Assembly (NCBI GenBank): GCA_900762325.1
Contig: CAAFGG010000048.1
Coordinates: 1 to 64,000 of the forward strand
DNA length: 64,000 nucleotides
Reading direction: 5' to 3'
Source: an uncultured Collinsella sp.
Lineage (GTDB): Bacteria > Actinomycetota > Coriobacteriia > Coriobacteriales > Coriobacteriaceae
The notes under the pieces were generated by a model, which was given only the letters and a program-made list of their open reading frames with translations, was not told where the DNA came from and made no database searches. Below are positions 16,288 through 24,519 of this stretch, piece after piece. Position numbers and translations under genes: made by a program. Position 1 is the stretch's first letter. Each line of letters begins with the position of its first letter.

Positions 16288-16698
16288 ATGATTAAGCCCA
16301 TCATGAAATCCGAGTTCTTTTTGCGCCTGCCTTCCGAAGACGCGGGACCCGACGATGCCGCGACCGGGCAGGACCTCCTGGATACGCTCCATGAGCATGA
16401 GCACGAGTGCGTGGGCCTTGCCGCCAACATGATTGGCGTGCGCAAACGCATCATCTGCGTAAAGGACGGCAACAGGGCGCTGCTGATGTACAACCCTCAA
16501 ATTCTTGAGCAGGTCAATTCCTATCAGACGAGCGAAGAATGCCTCTCGCTTTCCGGCGAGCGCCCCTGTACTCGCTATCGCCGCATTAAGGTTGAGTATT
16601 TGGACGAGAATTTCGTCCACCGCATCAAAAACTTCTCGGGCTACACCGCCGAAATCATCCAACACGAAATCGACCACTGTTGCGGAATCGTTATTTAG
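16288..16698 (+). CDS. def: Peptide deformylase, short anaerobe type
   Basis: A 136-residue deformylase that removes the N-formyl group from new proteins. The three motifs are present: GLAANMIGV (motif 1, with Met where classical enzymes have Gln), EECLS with C85, and QHEIDH with H126, E127 and H130. The short length and the AANMIG variant match a clostridial subgroup. GAGGAG precedes the ATG. A divergent paralogue that lacks the catalytic Glu is encoded at 23907-24326. Confidence 0.9.
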   Translation: MIKPIMKSEFFLRLPSEDAGPDDAATGQDLLDTLHEHEHECVGLAANMIGVRKRIICVKDGNRALLMYNPQILEQVNSYQTSEECLSLSGERPCTRYRRIKVEYLDENFVHRIKNFSGYTAEIIQHEIDHCCGIVI

Positions 16699-16712
16699 TT
16701 CCGCCGATTCAA

Positions 16713-16750
16713 GAAAGCTCCCTGCAGCAAAACAACTGCAGGGAGCTTTT
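16713..16750. terminator. Bidirectional terminator between def and the aminotransferase
   Basis: GAAAGCTCCCTGCAG and CTGCAGGGAGCTTTT arms with a short A-rich loop between two convergent genes. Confidence 0.88.
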
Positions 16751-16773
16751 CATAGTGCGGAACTTCTATCCCA

Positions 16774-18294
16774 CTAGCTCTGGCGGTAGTGATCGAAGAA
16801 GTCGGCGAGGTCTTCGAGGGACTCCTTGAGCACTTCCATGCGCGGCAGGTACACGATACGGAAGTGGTCGGGCTCAGCCCAGTTGAAGCCGCCGCCGCGC
16901 GTGATCAGGATCTTCTTCTCGTGCAGCAGGTCAAGGGCGAACTGCTCGTCATCGGTAATGTTGAACTTCTTCACATCCATCTTGGGGAAGATGTAGAACG
17001 CCGCACGCGGCTTAACCACCGAGATGCCGTCAATCTTGTTGAGCGCCTCATACACAAAGTTGCGCTGCTCGTAGACACGGCCGCCGGGGCGGATGTAGTC
17101 GTTGACGGACTGATGGCCACCGAGCGCCGTCTGAACGATCGACTGAGCCGGCACGTTGGAGCACAGGCGCATGTTGGAGAGCATGTTGATGCCCATGATG
17201 AAGTCGCTCATGCAGCGCTGGTTGCCCGAAAGCACCATCCAGCCAATACGATAGCCCGCGATCATGTGCGACTTGGACAGACCGCTAAAGGTGACGCAGG
17301 GCAGATCGGGAGCGAGCGAGGCAATCGAGACGTGCTCGTAGCCGTCCATGCACAGGCGGTCGTAGATCTCATCGGCAAAGATCATCAGCTGATGCCTGCG
17401 TGCAACCTCGACGATGCCCTCGAGCACCTCGCGCGGATAGACGGAACCCGTGGGGTTGTTAGGGTTGATGATGACGAGGGCCTTGGTCGCGCTCGTGATC
17501 TTGGACTCCATATCCTCCAGGTCGGGATACCAATCCGCCTGCTCATCGCACAGATAGTGTACGGGATGACCGCCGGCAAGGGTTGCGCACGCCGTCCAGA
17601 GCGGATAGTCGGGGCTGGGGATCAGAATCTCGTCGCCATTGTCGAGCAGCGCGTTCATCGAAAGCTGAATGAGCTCGGACACGCCGTTGCCCGTGTAGAT
17701 ATGCTCCATCTGAACGTTGGGCAGGCCCTTGATCTGCGAATACTGCATGATCGCCTTGCGCGCAGAGAACAGGCCGCGCGAGTTGGAATAGCCTTCGCAG
17801 TCGGGCAGCTGCTGGCGCATGTCCTTGATGACCTCGTCGGGCGTGCGGAAACCGAAGGGCGCCGGGTTGCCGATATTGAGCTTGAGGATGCGCTCGCCCT
17901 CGTCCTCCATACGGGCAGCCTCGTCGACGACGGGACCGCGCACGTCATACAGGACGTTATCGAGCTTGGTGGATTTAGAAAAAGTACGCATGGTGGTGCT
18001 CCTTGCAATTTGAGCTGAGGGATGGGGTTCGGGCTTGGAATCGTTGCGGGGTGATGATGCCTCGCCTTGATCGGCGTCGCCGGCAAGCAGCCAGGTAACA
18101 TCGACCTCCAAAATACGGGCGAGCAGCTCAGCCACATCGCGCCGCGGGATCGTCTTGCCGCTCACATATTGGCTCATCTGACTCTTGCCGAGTTTTTTGC
18201 CGAGCATCTCCGATGCGCGGATTACGTCCGACTGGCGAACGTCGCGATCGGACATAGTCTGTCGCAGGCGATCGCTAAACGTCTCTTGGGCCAC
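16774..18294 (-). CDS. XRE-type HTH fused to alanine-type aminotransferase
   Basis: A 506-residue fusion. Residues 1-70 are a Cro/CI-type helix-turn-helix (FSDRLRQTMSDRDVRQSDVI ... SQYVSGKTIPRRDVAELL). Residues about 71-101 are a polar linker. Residues 102-506 are a class I aminotransferase close to AlaT/AlaA: NPNNPTGS at 277-284, D308, and PLP lysine K341 in SGLSKSHMIAGYR. The GTG at 18294 follows AAGGAGG. Inside the linker an ATG at 17991 (residue 102) has AAGGAG seven bases upstream, so the aminotransferase alone may also be made. The promoter carries a TTGAACC dyad, consistent with autoregulation. Confidence 0.88.
   Translation of the reverse strand: MAQETFSDRLRQTMSDRDVRQSDVIRASEMLGKKLGKSQMSQYVSGKTIPRRDVAELLARILEVDVTWLLAGDADQGEASSPRNDSKPEPHPSAQIARSTTMRTFSKSTKLDNVLYDVRGPVVDEAARMEDEGERILKLNIGNPAPFGFRTPDEVIKDMRQQLPDCEGYSNSRGLFSARKAIMQYSQIKGLPNVQMEHIYTGNGVSELIQLSMNALLDNGDEILIPSPDYPLWTACATLAGGHPVHYLCDEQADWYPDLEDMESKITSATKALVIINPNNPTGSVYPREVLEGIVEVARRHQLMIFADEIYDRLCMDGYEHVSIASLAPDLPCVTFSGLSKSHMIAGYRIGWMVLSGNQRCMSDFIMGINMLSNMRLCSNVPAQSIVQTALGGHQSVNDYIRPGGRVYEQRNFVYEALNKIDGISVVKPRAAFYIFPKMDVKKFNITDDEQFALDLLHEKKILITRGGGFNWAEPDHFRIVYLPRMEVLKESLEDLADFFDHYRQS
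17991..18004 (-). promoter_or_regulatory. Internal ribosome-binding site and ATG of the aminotransferase domain
   Basis: On the minus strand GCAAGGAGCACCACC precedes ATG at 17991. This is a near-ideal Shine-Dalgarno spacing, and it falls exactly at the start of the aminotransferase domain. The same bases are translated as linker residues AQIARSTT in the fusion. Confidence 0.7.
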
Positions 18295-18314
18295 TAGAAC
18301 CTCCTTGCTGGCAA

Positions 18315-18397
18315 AGTTCAATTTATAGAATACGAATTGAACCAAGGTTCAATTTAGGCAGCAGTATAACGCGGCACCTCATTCGAAAGTTCAATTT
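18315..18397. promoter_or_regulatory. Promoter and operator repeats of the HTH-aminotransferase gene
   Basis: TTGAACC and GGTTCAA form a dyad at 18337-18351. The box GTTCAATTT recurs at about 18316, 18347 and 18389. On the minus strand TTGAAC within the dyad is 17 bases from TCTATA, a plausible -35/-10 pair, so a bound repressor would block this promoter. Confidence 0.6.
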
Positions 18398-18456
18398 CAT
18401 AAGAAAACGTACCGGACTCCGAGATTTGCCCAAAGCGGACAATAGCGTGTACGCGT

Positions 18457-19314
18457 TTAGAGGTATTCGAGGAAACGGGCGGCAGCAAGCGAAACATCGG
18501 CCGTTCGATATATGGCGTTGATCTGCCGATGGGGATGTCCCTCGAGCGAACGCACGGCAACATCGAACTGACAACGGCGCAAGATGAGCGCGGGAAGAAT
18601 GCTAACGCCCAGGCCGTCCTCGACCATAGCCATAATCGCATAGTCATCCCAGGTCGACAGCTTAGAGCGCACCGCCAGGCCCGCGCGGCGAAACAGCGGC
18701 GTAATCTCGTCGTCGCTACCGCGTTCCAGCAGGATAAACTGCTCGTTGGCCAAATCGGCAAGGGAAACGACCTCCGCGGTGGCAAGCGAGGAGTCCGCTG
18801 GCACCACGGCCATCAGCTCGTCTTGCACCAACGGTCGCGACGCCATGCCGGCGCCGCGTGGCTCGCGCGGGATAAAGCCCAGGTCACAACGACCCTCAGC
18901 CACCCATTGCTCAATCTCGGAGTAATCGCCCATCAGCAGCTCGTAATCGACATCTGGGCGATCGGCGCGAAACCGCGCAATCACCGGCGGCAGTACATGG
19001 GTCGCCACACTCGAAAACGTACCGATGCAGATTTTGCCGCGCATGAGCCCTCGCATCTCGTCCACGCGTCGCTGCAGACGGCCAAACTCTTCGCATAACG
19101 CCTCGACCGCCGGCATAACTTGCCGCCCATCGGCAGAAAGCACTACGCCCTCGCGGCTTCTATCGAGCACTTTAAAGCCCCAGTCGGCCTCTAGATCGGC
19201 CACCATACGGCTCACGCCCGACTGCGAATAGCTCAGCCGCTCGGCGGCGCGCGTAAAACTGCCAGCGCGCACGGTCTCGAGCAGGACCTGCATCTTTTGA
19301 ACATTCGTTTCCAC
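18457..19314 (-). CDS. LysR-family transcriptional regulator
   Basis: A 285-residue LysR protein. Its winged helix (1-65) has the typical FTRAAERLSYSQSGVSRMVADLE, and a periplasmic-binding-like effector domain follows from about 90. The GTG at 19314 after GGAGGGG is chosen; the family usually begins ME-N-QKM. It is divergent from an EamA transporter, the usual layout for a LysR protein controlling its exporter. It is a paralogue of the LysR at 53093-53959, which is also divergent from an EamA gene. Effector unknown. Confidence 0.9.
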   Translation of the reverse strand: METNVQKMQVLLETVRAGSFTRAAERLSYSQSGVSRMVADLEADWGFKVLDRSREGVVLSADGRQVMPAVEALCEEFGRLQRRVDEMRGLMRGKICIGTFSSVATHVLPPVIARFRADRPDVDYELLMGDYSEIEQWVAEGRCDLGFIPREPRGAGMASRPLVQDELMAVVPADSSLATAEVVSLADLANEQFILLERGSDDEITPLFRRAGLAVRSKLSTWDDYAIMAMVEDGLGVSILPALILRRCQFDVAVRSLEGHPHRQINAIYRTADVSLAAARFLEYL

Positions 19315-19376
19315 GGCACCCCTCCACCTATGCATGAGCTTTTGTCATGTTATCTATGCATTATATTCGCTTTTCT

Positions 19377-19418
19377 TCTATATCCAGTTCACCCATAGTG
19401 AACATGCTCGGATATAGA
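19377..19418. promoter_or_regulatory. Nested palindrome in the EamA leader
   Basis: Outer arms TCTATATCC and GGATATAGA enclose inner arms GTTCAC and GTGAAC (5-base centre). It ends 14 bases before the transporter ATG, in the LysR/EamA intergenic region. It may be a LysR site or an mRNA hairpin that affects translation. Confidence 0.55.
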
Positions 19419-19432
19419 GGGGATGGAAGCGC

Positions 19433-20344
19433 ATGAACAACGGACTGTTTACGTACTTAGCAGCATTGCTATTGTTTGGCTCCAACGGCATCATCGCCGC
19501 TGCCATCGCGCTGCCGAGCTCCGATATCGTGCTACTACGCACGTTTTTGGGCGCACTCTCGCTTGTCACCATCCTCGCCATCACCCAACGCCATAAGTTG
19601 CAGGCGCCATCTCGCCCCCGCGAAGCCGCAGCCCTCCTCCTCTCGGGAGCCGCGCTGGGCGCCAGCTGGATTTTTCTGTTCCGCGCCTACCAGACGATCG
19701 GCGTCGGCGTATCCTCGCTGCTGTACTACTGCGGCCCCATCATTGTCATGGCGCTCTCCCCGCTCATCTTTGGCGAAAAGCTGACCGGCGGCAAAATCGC
19801 CGGCTTTGTCGCCGTCGCCTGCGGTGCTTTTCTCATTGCAGCACAAGGTCTAGGCGGCAATATGCCCATTGCGGGCATCGTCTGTGGAATCGCCTCGGCC
19901 TTCTGCTATGCATTGATGGTCATCGCCAGCAAGGGTGCGCCGCACATCGAGGGCCTCGAGAACTCCGCGCTCCAGGTGAGCGCCGCCTTTGTGACCGCAC
20001 TGGTCCTCACGCTCATCACGCAGGGCGCTCCCTCGTTCCTGTCCGCCGGCGTCGCCGCCAGTATTGATTGGCGCGCCGTCGTCATGCTCGGCGTCGTCAA
20101 CACCGGCATCGGTTGCCTGCTCTACTTTAGCGCCGTCGCCAAGCTGTCCGTCCAGACCGTCGCGGTCGTCGGCTATCTCGAGCCACTTTCGGCCGTCGTG
20201 TTCTCGGCCGTCCTTTTGGGCGAAGCCATAACACCGGTCCGCCTGATGGGTGCCGCGCTTATCATCGGCGGCGCGATTTTTTGCGAACTCGCCGGCAAAC
20301 GCGCAAACGCCAAGGCTGGCATCGCCCAGACAGCACGTGCTTAA
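19433..20344 (+). CDS. EamA-family (DMT) transporter
   Basis: A 303-residue inner-membrane protein with ten hydrophobic segments made of two EamA repeats (about 5-140 and 150-290). The second repeat ends with GEAITPVRLMGAALIIGGA, a typical EamA closing motif. These proteins usually export amino acids or metabolites. GGGATGG lies near the ATG. Transcription is probably controlled by the divergent LysR. Confidence 0.88.
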   Translation: MNNGLFTYLAALLLFGSNGIIAAAIALPSSDIVLLRTFLGALSLVTILAITQRHKLQAPSRPREAAALLLSGAALGASWIFLFRAYQTIGVGVSSLLYYCGPIIVMALSPLIFGEKLTGGKIAGFVAVACGAFLIAAQGLGGNMPIAGIVCGIASAFCYALMVIASKGAPHIEGLENSALQVSAAFVTALVLTLITQGAPSFLSAGVAASIDWRAVVMLGVVNTGIGCLLYFSAVAKLSVQTVAVVGYLEPLSAVVFSAVLLGEAITPVRLMGAALIIGGAIFCELAGKRANAKAGIAQTARA

Positions 20345-20377
20345 AAGCCCTGCTCTGAAATGCTACCTGCATAGATA

Positions 20378-20401
20378 AATAATCCCCAGCTGAGGATTAT
20401 T
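20378..20401 (+). terminator. Weak terminator after EamA
   Basis: AATAATCC and GGATTATT stem with loop; T-tract is short. Confidence 0.5.
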
Positions 20402-20499
20402 GTCTAAAATAACCCGATGTGCCAAACTGCTCTTGTATGTATAAAGACGGCATAAAGTTTTTGTCCTAGACAGATAACCGGATGTCTAAGGGAGTCCTC

Positions 20500-22728
20500 G
20501 TGGCACACAACAAACTGGAGGCAAACCTCCAAGACCAGCGCGGGCAAGGCGGGCACGGAGCCATCCCCCTCTCCGCTGGCATGCTGCTTGTAACGCTCGG
20601 CGTCGTCTATGGCGACATCGGCACGAGCCCCATGTACACCATGAAATCAATCGTCGCCAACAACGGCGGCATCGGTACCGTCAGCGAGGACATGATCCTG
20701 GGCGCGCTTTCGCTCGTCATCTGGACCATGACACTCGTGACCACGGTCAAGTACGTGGTAATCGCCATGAAGGCCGACAACCACAACGAAGGCGGCATCT
20801 TCGCCCTGTTTAGCCTGGTGCGAAAAGTGGCACCATGGCTGATCCTACCTGCCATGATCGGCGGCGCGGCGCTGCTCGCCGACGGCATCCTCACCCCCGC
20901 GGTCACGGTCACCACAGCCATCGAGGGCCTGCGTACCATCGAGTGGGGCCACGCGCTGCTGGGCGACGGCCAGACCAACGTCATCATCATCACCATCATC
21001 ATTATCTGCGGCCTATTTGCCATGCAGCGCGCCGGTACCTCGTCGATCGGTAAGCTGTTCGGCCCGCTCATGACGTTGTGGTTCCTGTTCCTGGCAGGCG
21101 CCGGCCTGTTCAACATGCTCGGCAACCTGTCCATCCTGCGCGCGCTCAACCCCATCCGCGGCATCATGTTCCTGTTCTCGCCCATCAACCACTCGGGCAT
21201 CATGGTGCTCGGCTTTGTCTTCCTGTCGACGACCGGCGCCGAGGCCCTCTACTCGGACATGGGCCACGTTGGCAAGGCCAACATCTATGCATCCTGGCCG
21301 TTTGTTAAGGCGGCCCTTATCCTCAACTATCTGGGTCAGGGAGCTTGGCTGCTCGCCAATAACTCCAACCCCCAGATGCTCGCGATGGATATCGTCAACC
21401 CGTTTTATATGATGCTTCCCGAGCCCCTGCGCCCCTTTGCCATCGTGCTTTCGGCCGTAGCGGCCATCATCGCCTCACAGGCGCTCATTACCGGCTCGTT
21501 CTCGTTGGTTTCGGAGGCAACGCGCCTCAACCTTATGCCGCACCTGCGTATCCACTACCCCAGCGACACCAAGGGCCAGCTTTATATTCCACTCGTCAAC
21601 AACATCATGTGGGTCGGCTGCATCTTCATCGTGCTGCTGTTCCAGAACTCCGAGCGCATGGAGAGCGCCTATGGCCTCGCCATTACCGTGACCATGCTTA
21701 TGACCACGACGCTTTTGACGAGCTATATCGCCGGCATTCTCAAGCACAGACTGGGCGCCTGCGTCTTCGCCGTGCTTTTTGGCGCCATCGAGCTGTGCTT
21801 CTTTGCCTCGTGCCTCACTATGTTCTTTGACGGCGGCTATGTGATGATCTTCCTGGCCGCACTGCTGTTTGGCCTTATGTACGTGTGGCGTCGTGGCACC
21901 GCCATCGAGCGCACGCAAACGATCCTGCTGCCCGTCTCCAAGTACATCGATCAGCTCAACCGCCTGCGCAACGACGAGACCTACCCCGTGCTCGCCGACA
22001 ATCTGGTGTTCCTCACCAACAGCCCCGATCCGCTCACGCTCGACCGCGACGTGCTCTATTCCATCCTGGACAAACATCCCAAGCGCGCCAAGGCATACTG
22101 GTTCATTAACGTGCACGTTACCGACGAGCCCTATACGCACGAGTATTCCGTCGAGACCTTTGGCACGGACTTCCTCTTCCGCGTGCGCCTGGACCTGGGC
22201 TTTAAGGTCAACCAGCGCGTTAATGCCTACCTGCGCCAGATCGTTGGCGACCTGATGGCATCGGGCGAGCTGCCGCCGCAACATCACACCTACTCCATCT
22301 ACGAGACGCGCGGCAACGTAGGTGACTTCCGCTTTTGCATGCTGCGCAAGATGCTTGCCCCCGAAACGGACATCAACCGCAATGACCACCGCGTGATGGC
22401 CATCAAGTACGCCGTCCGCCGCGCCTGCGGAAGCCCGGCACGCTGGTACGGTCTCGAGAACTCGGCCATCATCATTGAGTACGTACCGCTGTTTGCCCGC
22501 ATGCGCCCGGCCGTTAAGCTCGTGCGCACCCAGGTGCCGCTCGAGGTTCAGATCGAAGAGGCCGAGGAAATGGAAGTCGACATCTTCTCGGACGACTTGG
22601 TCAACGGCAACGAAGCCGGTAAGGACATGAACGTCGATCCCACCGAGTTGCTCGAGAGCGTCGCCGATACGCCCGAACAGCAACTCGACGGACTCGAGAG
22701 CACCCAGTTCAACGACGCCAACTTCTAA
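20500..22728 (+). CDS. kup: Kup-family potassium transporter
   Basis: A 742-residue KUP/HAK/KT potassium uptake protein. The hallmark GVVYGDIGTSPMYTMK lies near residue 40, followed by about 12 membrane segments up to residue 470 and a soluble C-terminal domain. The GTG at 20500 is preferred because AAGGGAG stands seven bases before it; the ATG at 20482 has no ribosome site. The gene is alone and ends at a strong terminator. The C-terminus (last 60 residues) is acidic and longer than in E. coli Kup. Confidence 0.93.
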   Translation: MAHNKLEANLQDQRGQGGHGAIPLSAGMLLVTLGVVYGDIGTSPMYTMKSIVANNGGIGTVSEDMILGALSLVIWTMTLVTTVKYVVIAMKADNHNEGGIFALFSLVRKVAPWLILPAMIGGAALLADGILTPAVTVTTAIEGLRTIEWGHALLGDGQTNVIIITIIIICGLFAMQRAGTSSIGKLFGPLMTLWFLFLAGAGLFNMLGNLSILRALNPIRGIMFLFSPINHSGIMVLGFVFLSTTGAEALYSDMGHVGKANIYASWPFVKAALILNYLGQGAWLLANNSNPQMLAMDIVNPFYMMLPEPLRPFAIVLSAVAAIIASQALITGSFSLVSEATRLNLMPHLRIHYPSDTKGQLYIPLVNNIMWVGCIFIVLLFQNSERMESAYGLAITVTMLMTTTLLTSYIAGILKHRLGACVFAVLFGAIELCFFASCLTMFFDGGYVMIFLAALLFGLMYVWRRGTAIERTQTILLPVSKYIDQLNRLRNDETYPVLADNLVFLTNSPDPLTLDRDVLYSILDKHPKRAKAYWFINVHVTDEPYTHEYSVETFGTDFLFRVRLDLGFKVNQRVNAYLRQIVGDLMASGELPPQHHTYSIYETRGNVGDFRFCMLRKMLAPETDINRNDHRVMAIKYAVRRACGSPARWYGLENSAIIIEYVPLFARMRPAVKLVRTQVPLEVQIEEAEEMEVDIFSDDLVNGNEAGKDMNVDPTELLESVADTPEQQLDGLESTQFNDANF

Positions 22729-22750
22729 CACGCCACCAGCCATTGACGAC

Positions 22751-22788
22751 AACGGCCTCGCATCTCATAAGAGGTGCGAGGCCGTTTT
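22751..22788 (+). terminator. Strong terminator after kup
   Basis: AACGGCCTCGCATCTC and GAGGTGCGAGGCCGTTTT with a four-base loop. Confidence 0.92.
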
Positions 22789-22809
22789 ATGTCGCAACGG
22801 ACCAGTGAG

Positions 22810-23775
22810 CTACGAACGGCGCGGCTCGGGAACCACGAGCCTATCGGGGCTCGCGCCCTCGGCATCCATCAGGCTCACGTAGCGAATCGACGGATCCCCA
22901 TACATCGCGTAGTAATAATTGCCCGTGCGCGCGCTAAAGCATCCGGTATAGATAGTCTTCTCGAACTTGCCATCGCCCATCCTGGACGCTCCCTCGATCA
23001 TCACCACGCCCTCGAGTGAACGGAACATGCGGACGACGTTTTCGGTCTCGCTCTCCTTTTGCGGGTAATTGGCATTGAGGTACGCCGCCTTTACAAAACG
23101 GCTCGGCGAATAGCAGTCACCCGGAATACCGCGCATGCCGGCACCCGCGCCATAGGGCTTGAGCTCGGCGCCACGCCATGTCGCCGTCTGCGGAAAATCG
23201 CTTGTGGCGGTGATATAGGTGCGGAGGTTTTCCATGTGCCACGGGAAGGTGGGCTGGTTGGCAAGGGTGTCGACCGGATCGTCGTATACATGCAGGCCGT
23301 CAGCCATCATCTCGACCACGATGCTGCGCTGGCTGTCGCCGATAATCCAATGGAGCAGTGACACGCCCAGTCCCTCTCCGGCAGATTTGGCGACAATCAC
23401 CGTGTCGCGCAGCGCGGCCTCGACCTCATCGACCGTCGAGAACGTCGCTGCCACCCACAGGGGAAACTCATAGGCCGCGATATTGGTCTTGCCGTCGACA
23501 GGGTCATCGGCATACTCGGCATAGCCGGGAAAGTTGAGCCCCGCCACAGCCAGACCCGCATCGTTACCGCAATCGAAAAACATGGGATAGTTCTTGTAAT
23601 CGATGCACATACCGATCACCGCGTGTGCCGCTGTCGCGTCGTCGATAAACGAATACGGAATGTGAAACCCGCGCGGCATCACGCGAACCTGTTGGCCGTA
23701 GTCAAAGCTCCAGTCGAGGTTGCGGCCCAGATACATGTGGCCAGAATAATCGGTAAATCGAATGCTCGTGCACAT
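22810..23775 (-). CDS. bsh: Bile salt hydrolase (choloylglycine hydrolase)
   Basis: A 321-residue Ntn-hydrolase that cleaves the glycine or taurine amide of conjugated bile acids. The N-terminal cysteine C2 (after Met removal) is the nucleophile. R18 and D21 in GRNLD and N81 in GLNFPG match the active site of characterised bile salt hydrolases, and RFVKAAYLNANYP holds the conserved C-terminal Arg. The ATG at 23775, after AGGAGG, gives MCTS directly, as processing requires. No signal peptide, so the enzyme is cytoplasmic. It is monocistronic with no bile transporter beside it. Confidence 0.95.
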   Translation of the reverse strand: MCTSIRFTDYSGHMYLGRNLDWSFDYGQQVRVMPRGFHIPYSFIDDATAAHAVIGMCIDYKNYPMFFDCGNDAGLAVAGLNFPGYAEYADDPVDGKTNIAAYEFPLWVAATFSTVDEVEAALRDTVIVAKSAGEGLGVSLLHWIIGDSQRSIVVEMMADGLHVYDDPVDTLANQPTFPWHMENLRTYITATSDFPQTATWRGAELKPYGAGAGMRGIPGDCYSPSRFVKAAYLNANYPQKESETENVVRMFRSLEGVVMIEGASRMGDGKFEKTIYTGCFSARTGNYYYAMYGDPSIRYVSLMDAEGASPDRLVVPEPRRS

Positions 23776-23832
23776 GGCGCCTCCTAGCTTTACGTTCTTG
23801 CTAAGTTCATTGTCTCCAAACAAAAAGGTGCT

Positions 23833-23875
23833 AAACACAAAGGCCCGGACATGACAACAATGTCACGTCCGGGCC
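23833..23875 (-). terminator. Terminator after the deformylase-like gene
   Basis: GGCCCGGACGTGACA and TGTCATGTCCGGGCC on the minus strand followed by TTTGTGTTT. Confidence 0.85.
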
Positions 23876-23906
23876 AAAAGAGACGAAGTGCGGTGCTGTA
23901 GTCACC

Positions 23907-24326
23907 CTAGACAAGTTTGCCTTGGCAGTGATCGATCATATGCTGGATCATCTGCGCCTCAAAGCCCGCGTAGTCGCGGCGGCACTCCTTCATCTTGCCG
24001 TCGACGATCTGGTCAAAGGCAACCTTGCACTTGATGTAGCGCGTGGACTTGGTGACCTCCTCGTGCGTCAGGCAGCTCTCCTCCATCTTGCTGGCTCCCA
24101 GGCCAAACACCAGACGGGGGTTATAGAGCACGTGGGGCTCGCCGGCGTCGTCCAGATAGACGCAGACCTTCTTGGTAACGCCAATCTGGTTGGCGGCCAA
24201 GCAGCCGGCATCGTCGAGCGACTTGATGGTATCGATCAGGTCCTGAGCAACCGACTCGTCCTCGACGGTCGCAACCTCGCAACGCTGGGACAGGATAGCC
24301 TCGTCGTGGCAAAGCTCTTTAATCAT
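23907..24326 (-). CDS. Deformylase-like protein lacking the catalytic Glu
   Basis: A 139-residue relative of peptide deformylase. Motif 1 is CLAANQIGV, motif 2 has C85 in EESCLT, and motif 3 is QHMIDH, with H129 and H133 kept but Met130 where the catalytic Glu should be. Metal ligands therefore remain while the general acid/base is missing. The ATG at 24326 follows GGAGGAACGT. It is transcribed alone with its own terminator. It may be inactive, have another substrate, or act by a different mechanism. It is distinct from the intact paralogue at 16288-16698. Confidence 0.85.
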   Translation of the reverse strand: MIKELCHDEAILSQRCEVATVEDESVAQDLIDTIKSLDDAGCLAANQIGVTKKVCVYLDDAGEPHVLYNPRLVFGLGASKMEESCLTHEEVTKSTRYIKCKVAFDQIVDGKMKECRRDYAGFEAQMIQHMIDHCQGKLV

Positions 24327-24519
24327 ACGTTCCTCCATAGGGGTCGTTGTAACCGCTTAAGTATACGGTAAACACACATTTTCATGCGAAATATACCGCC
24401 GGACCGTAACAAACCGCCGAACATCAACATGTAGGGAACAACCCCGTTGTAAAGAGGCTATAGTGGGTGCGTTCGTGTCAATCGGCCTAAACTCGGGGCC
24501 GAACAAGGAAAGGGTATGC

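Noticed and set aside
21475..22752. A 425-codon minus-strand frame opposite kup
   Set aside because: Antisense shadow of kup; it even crosses into the terminator hairpin.
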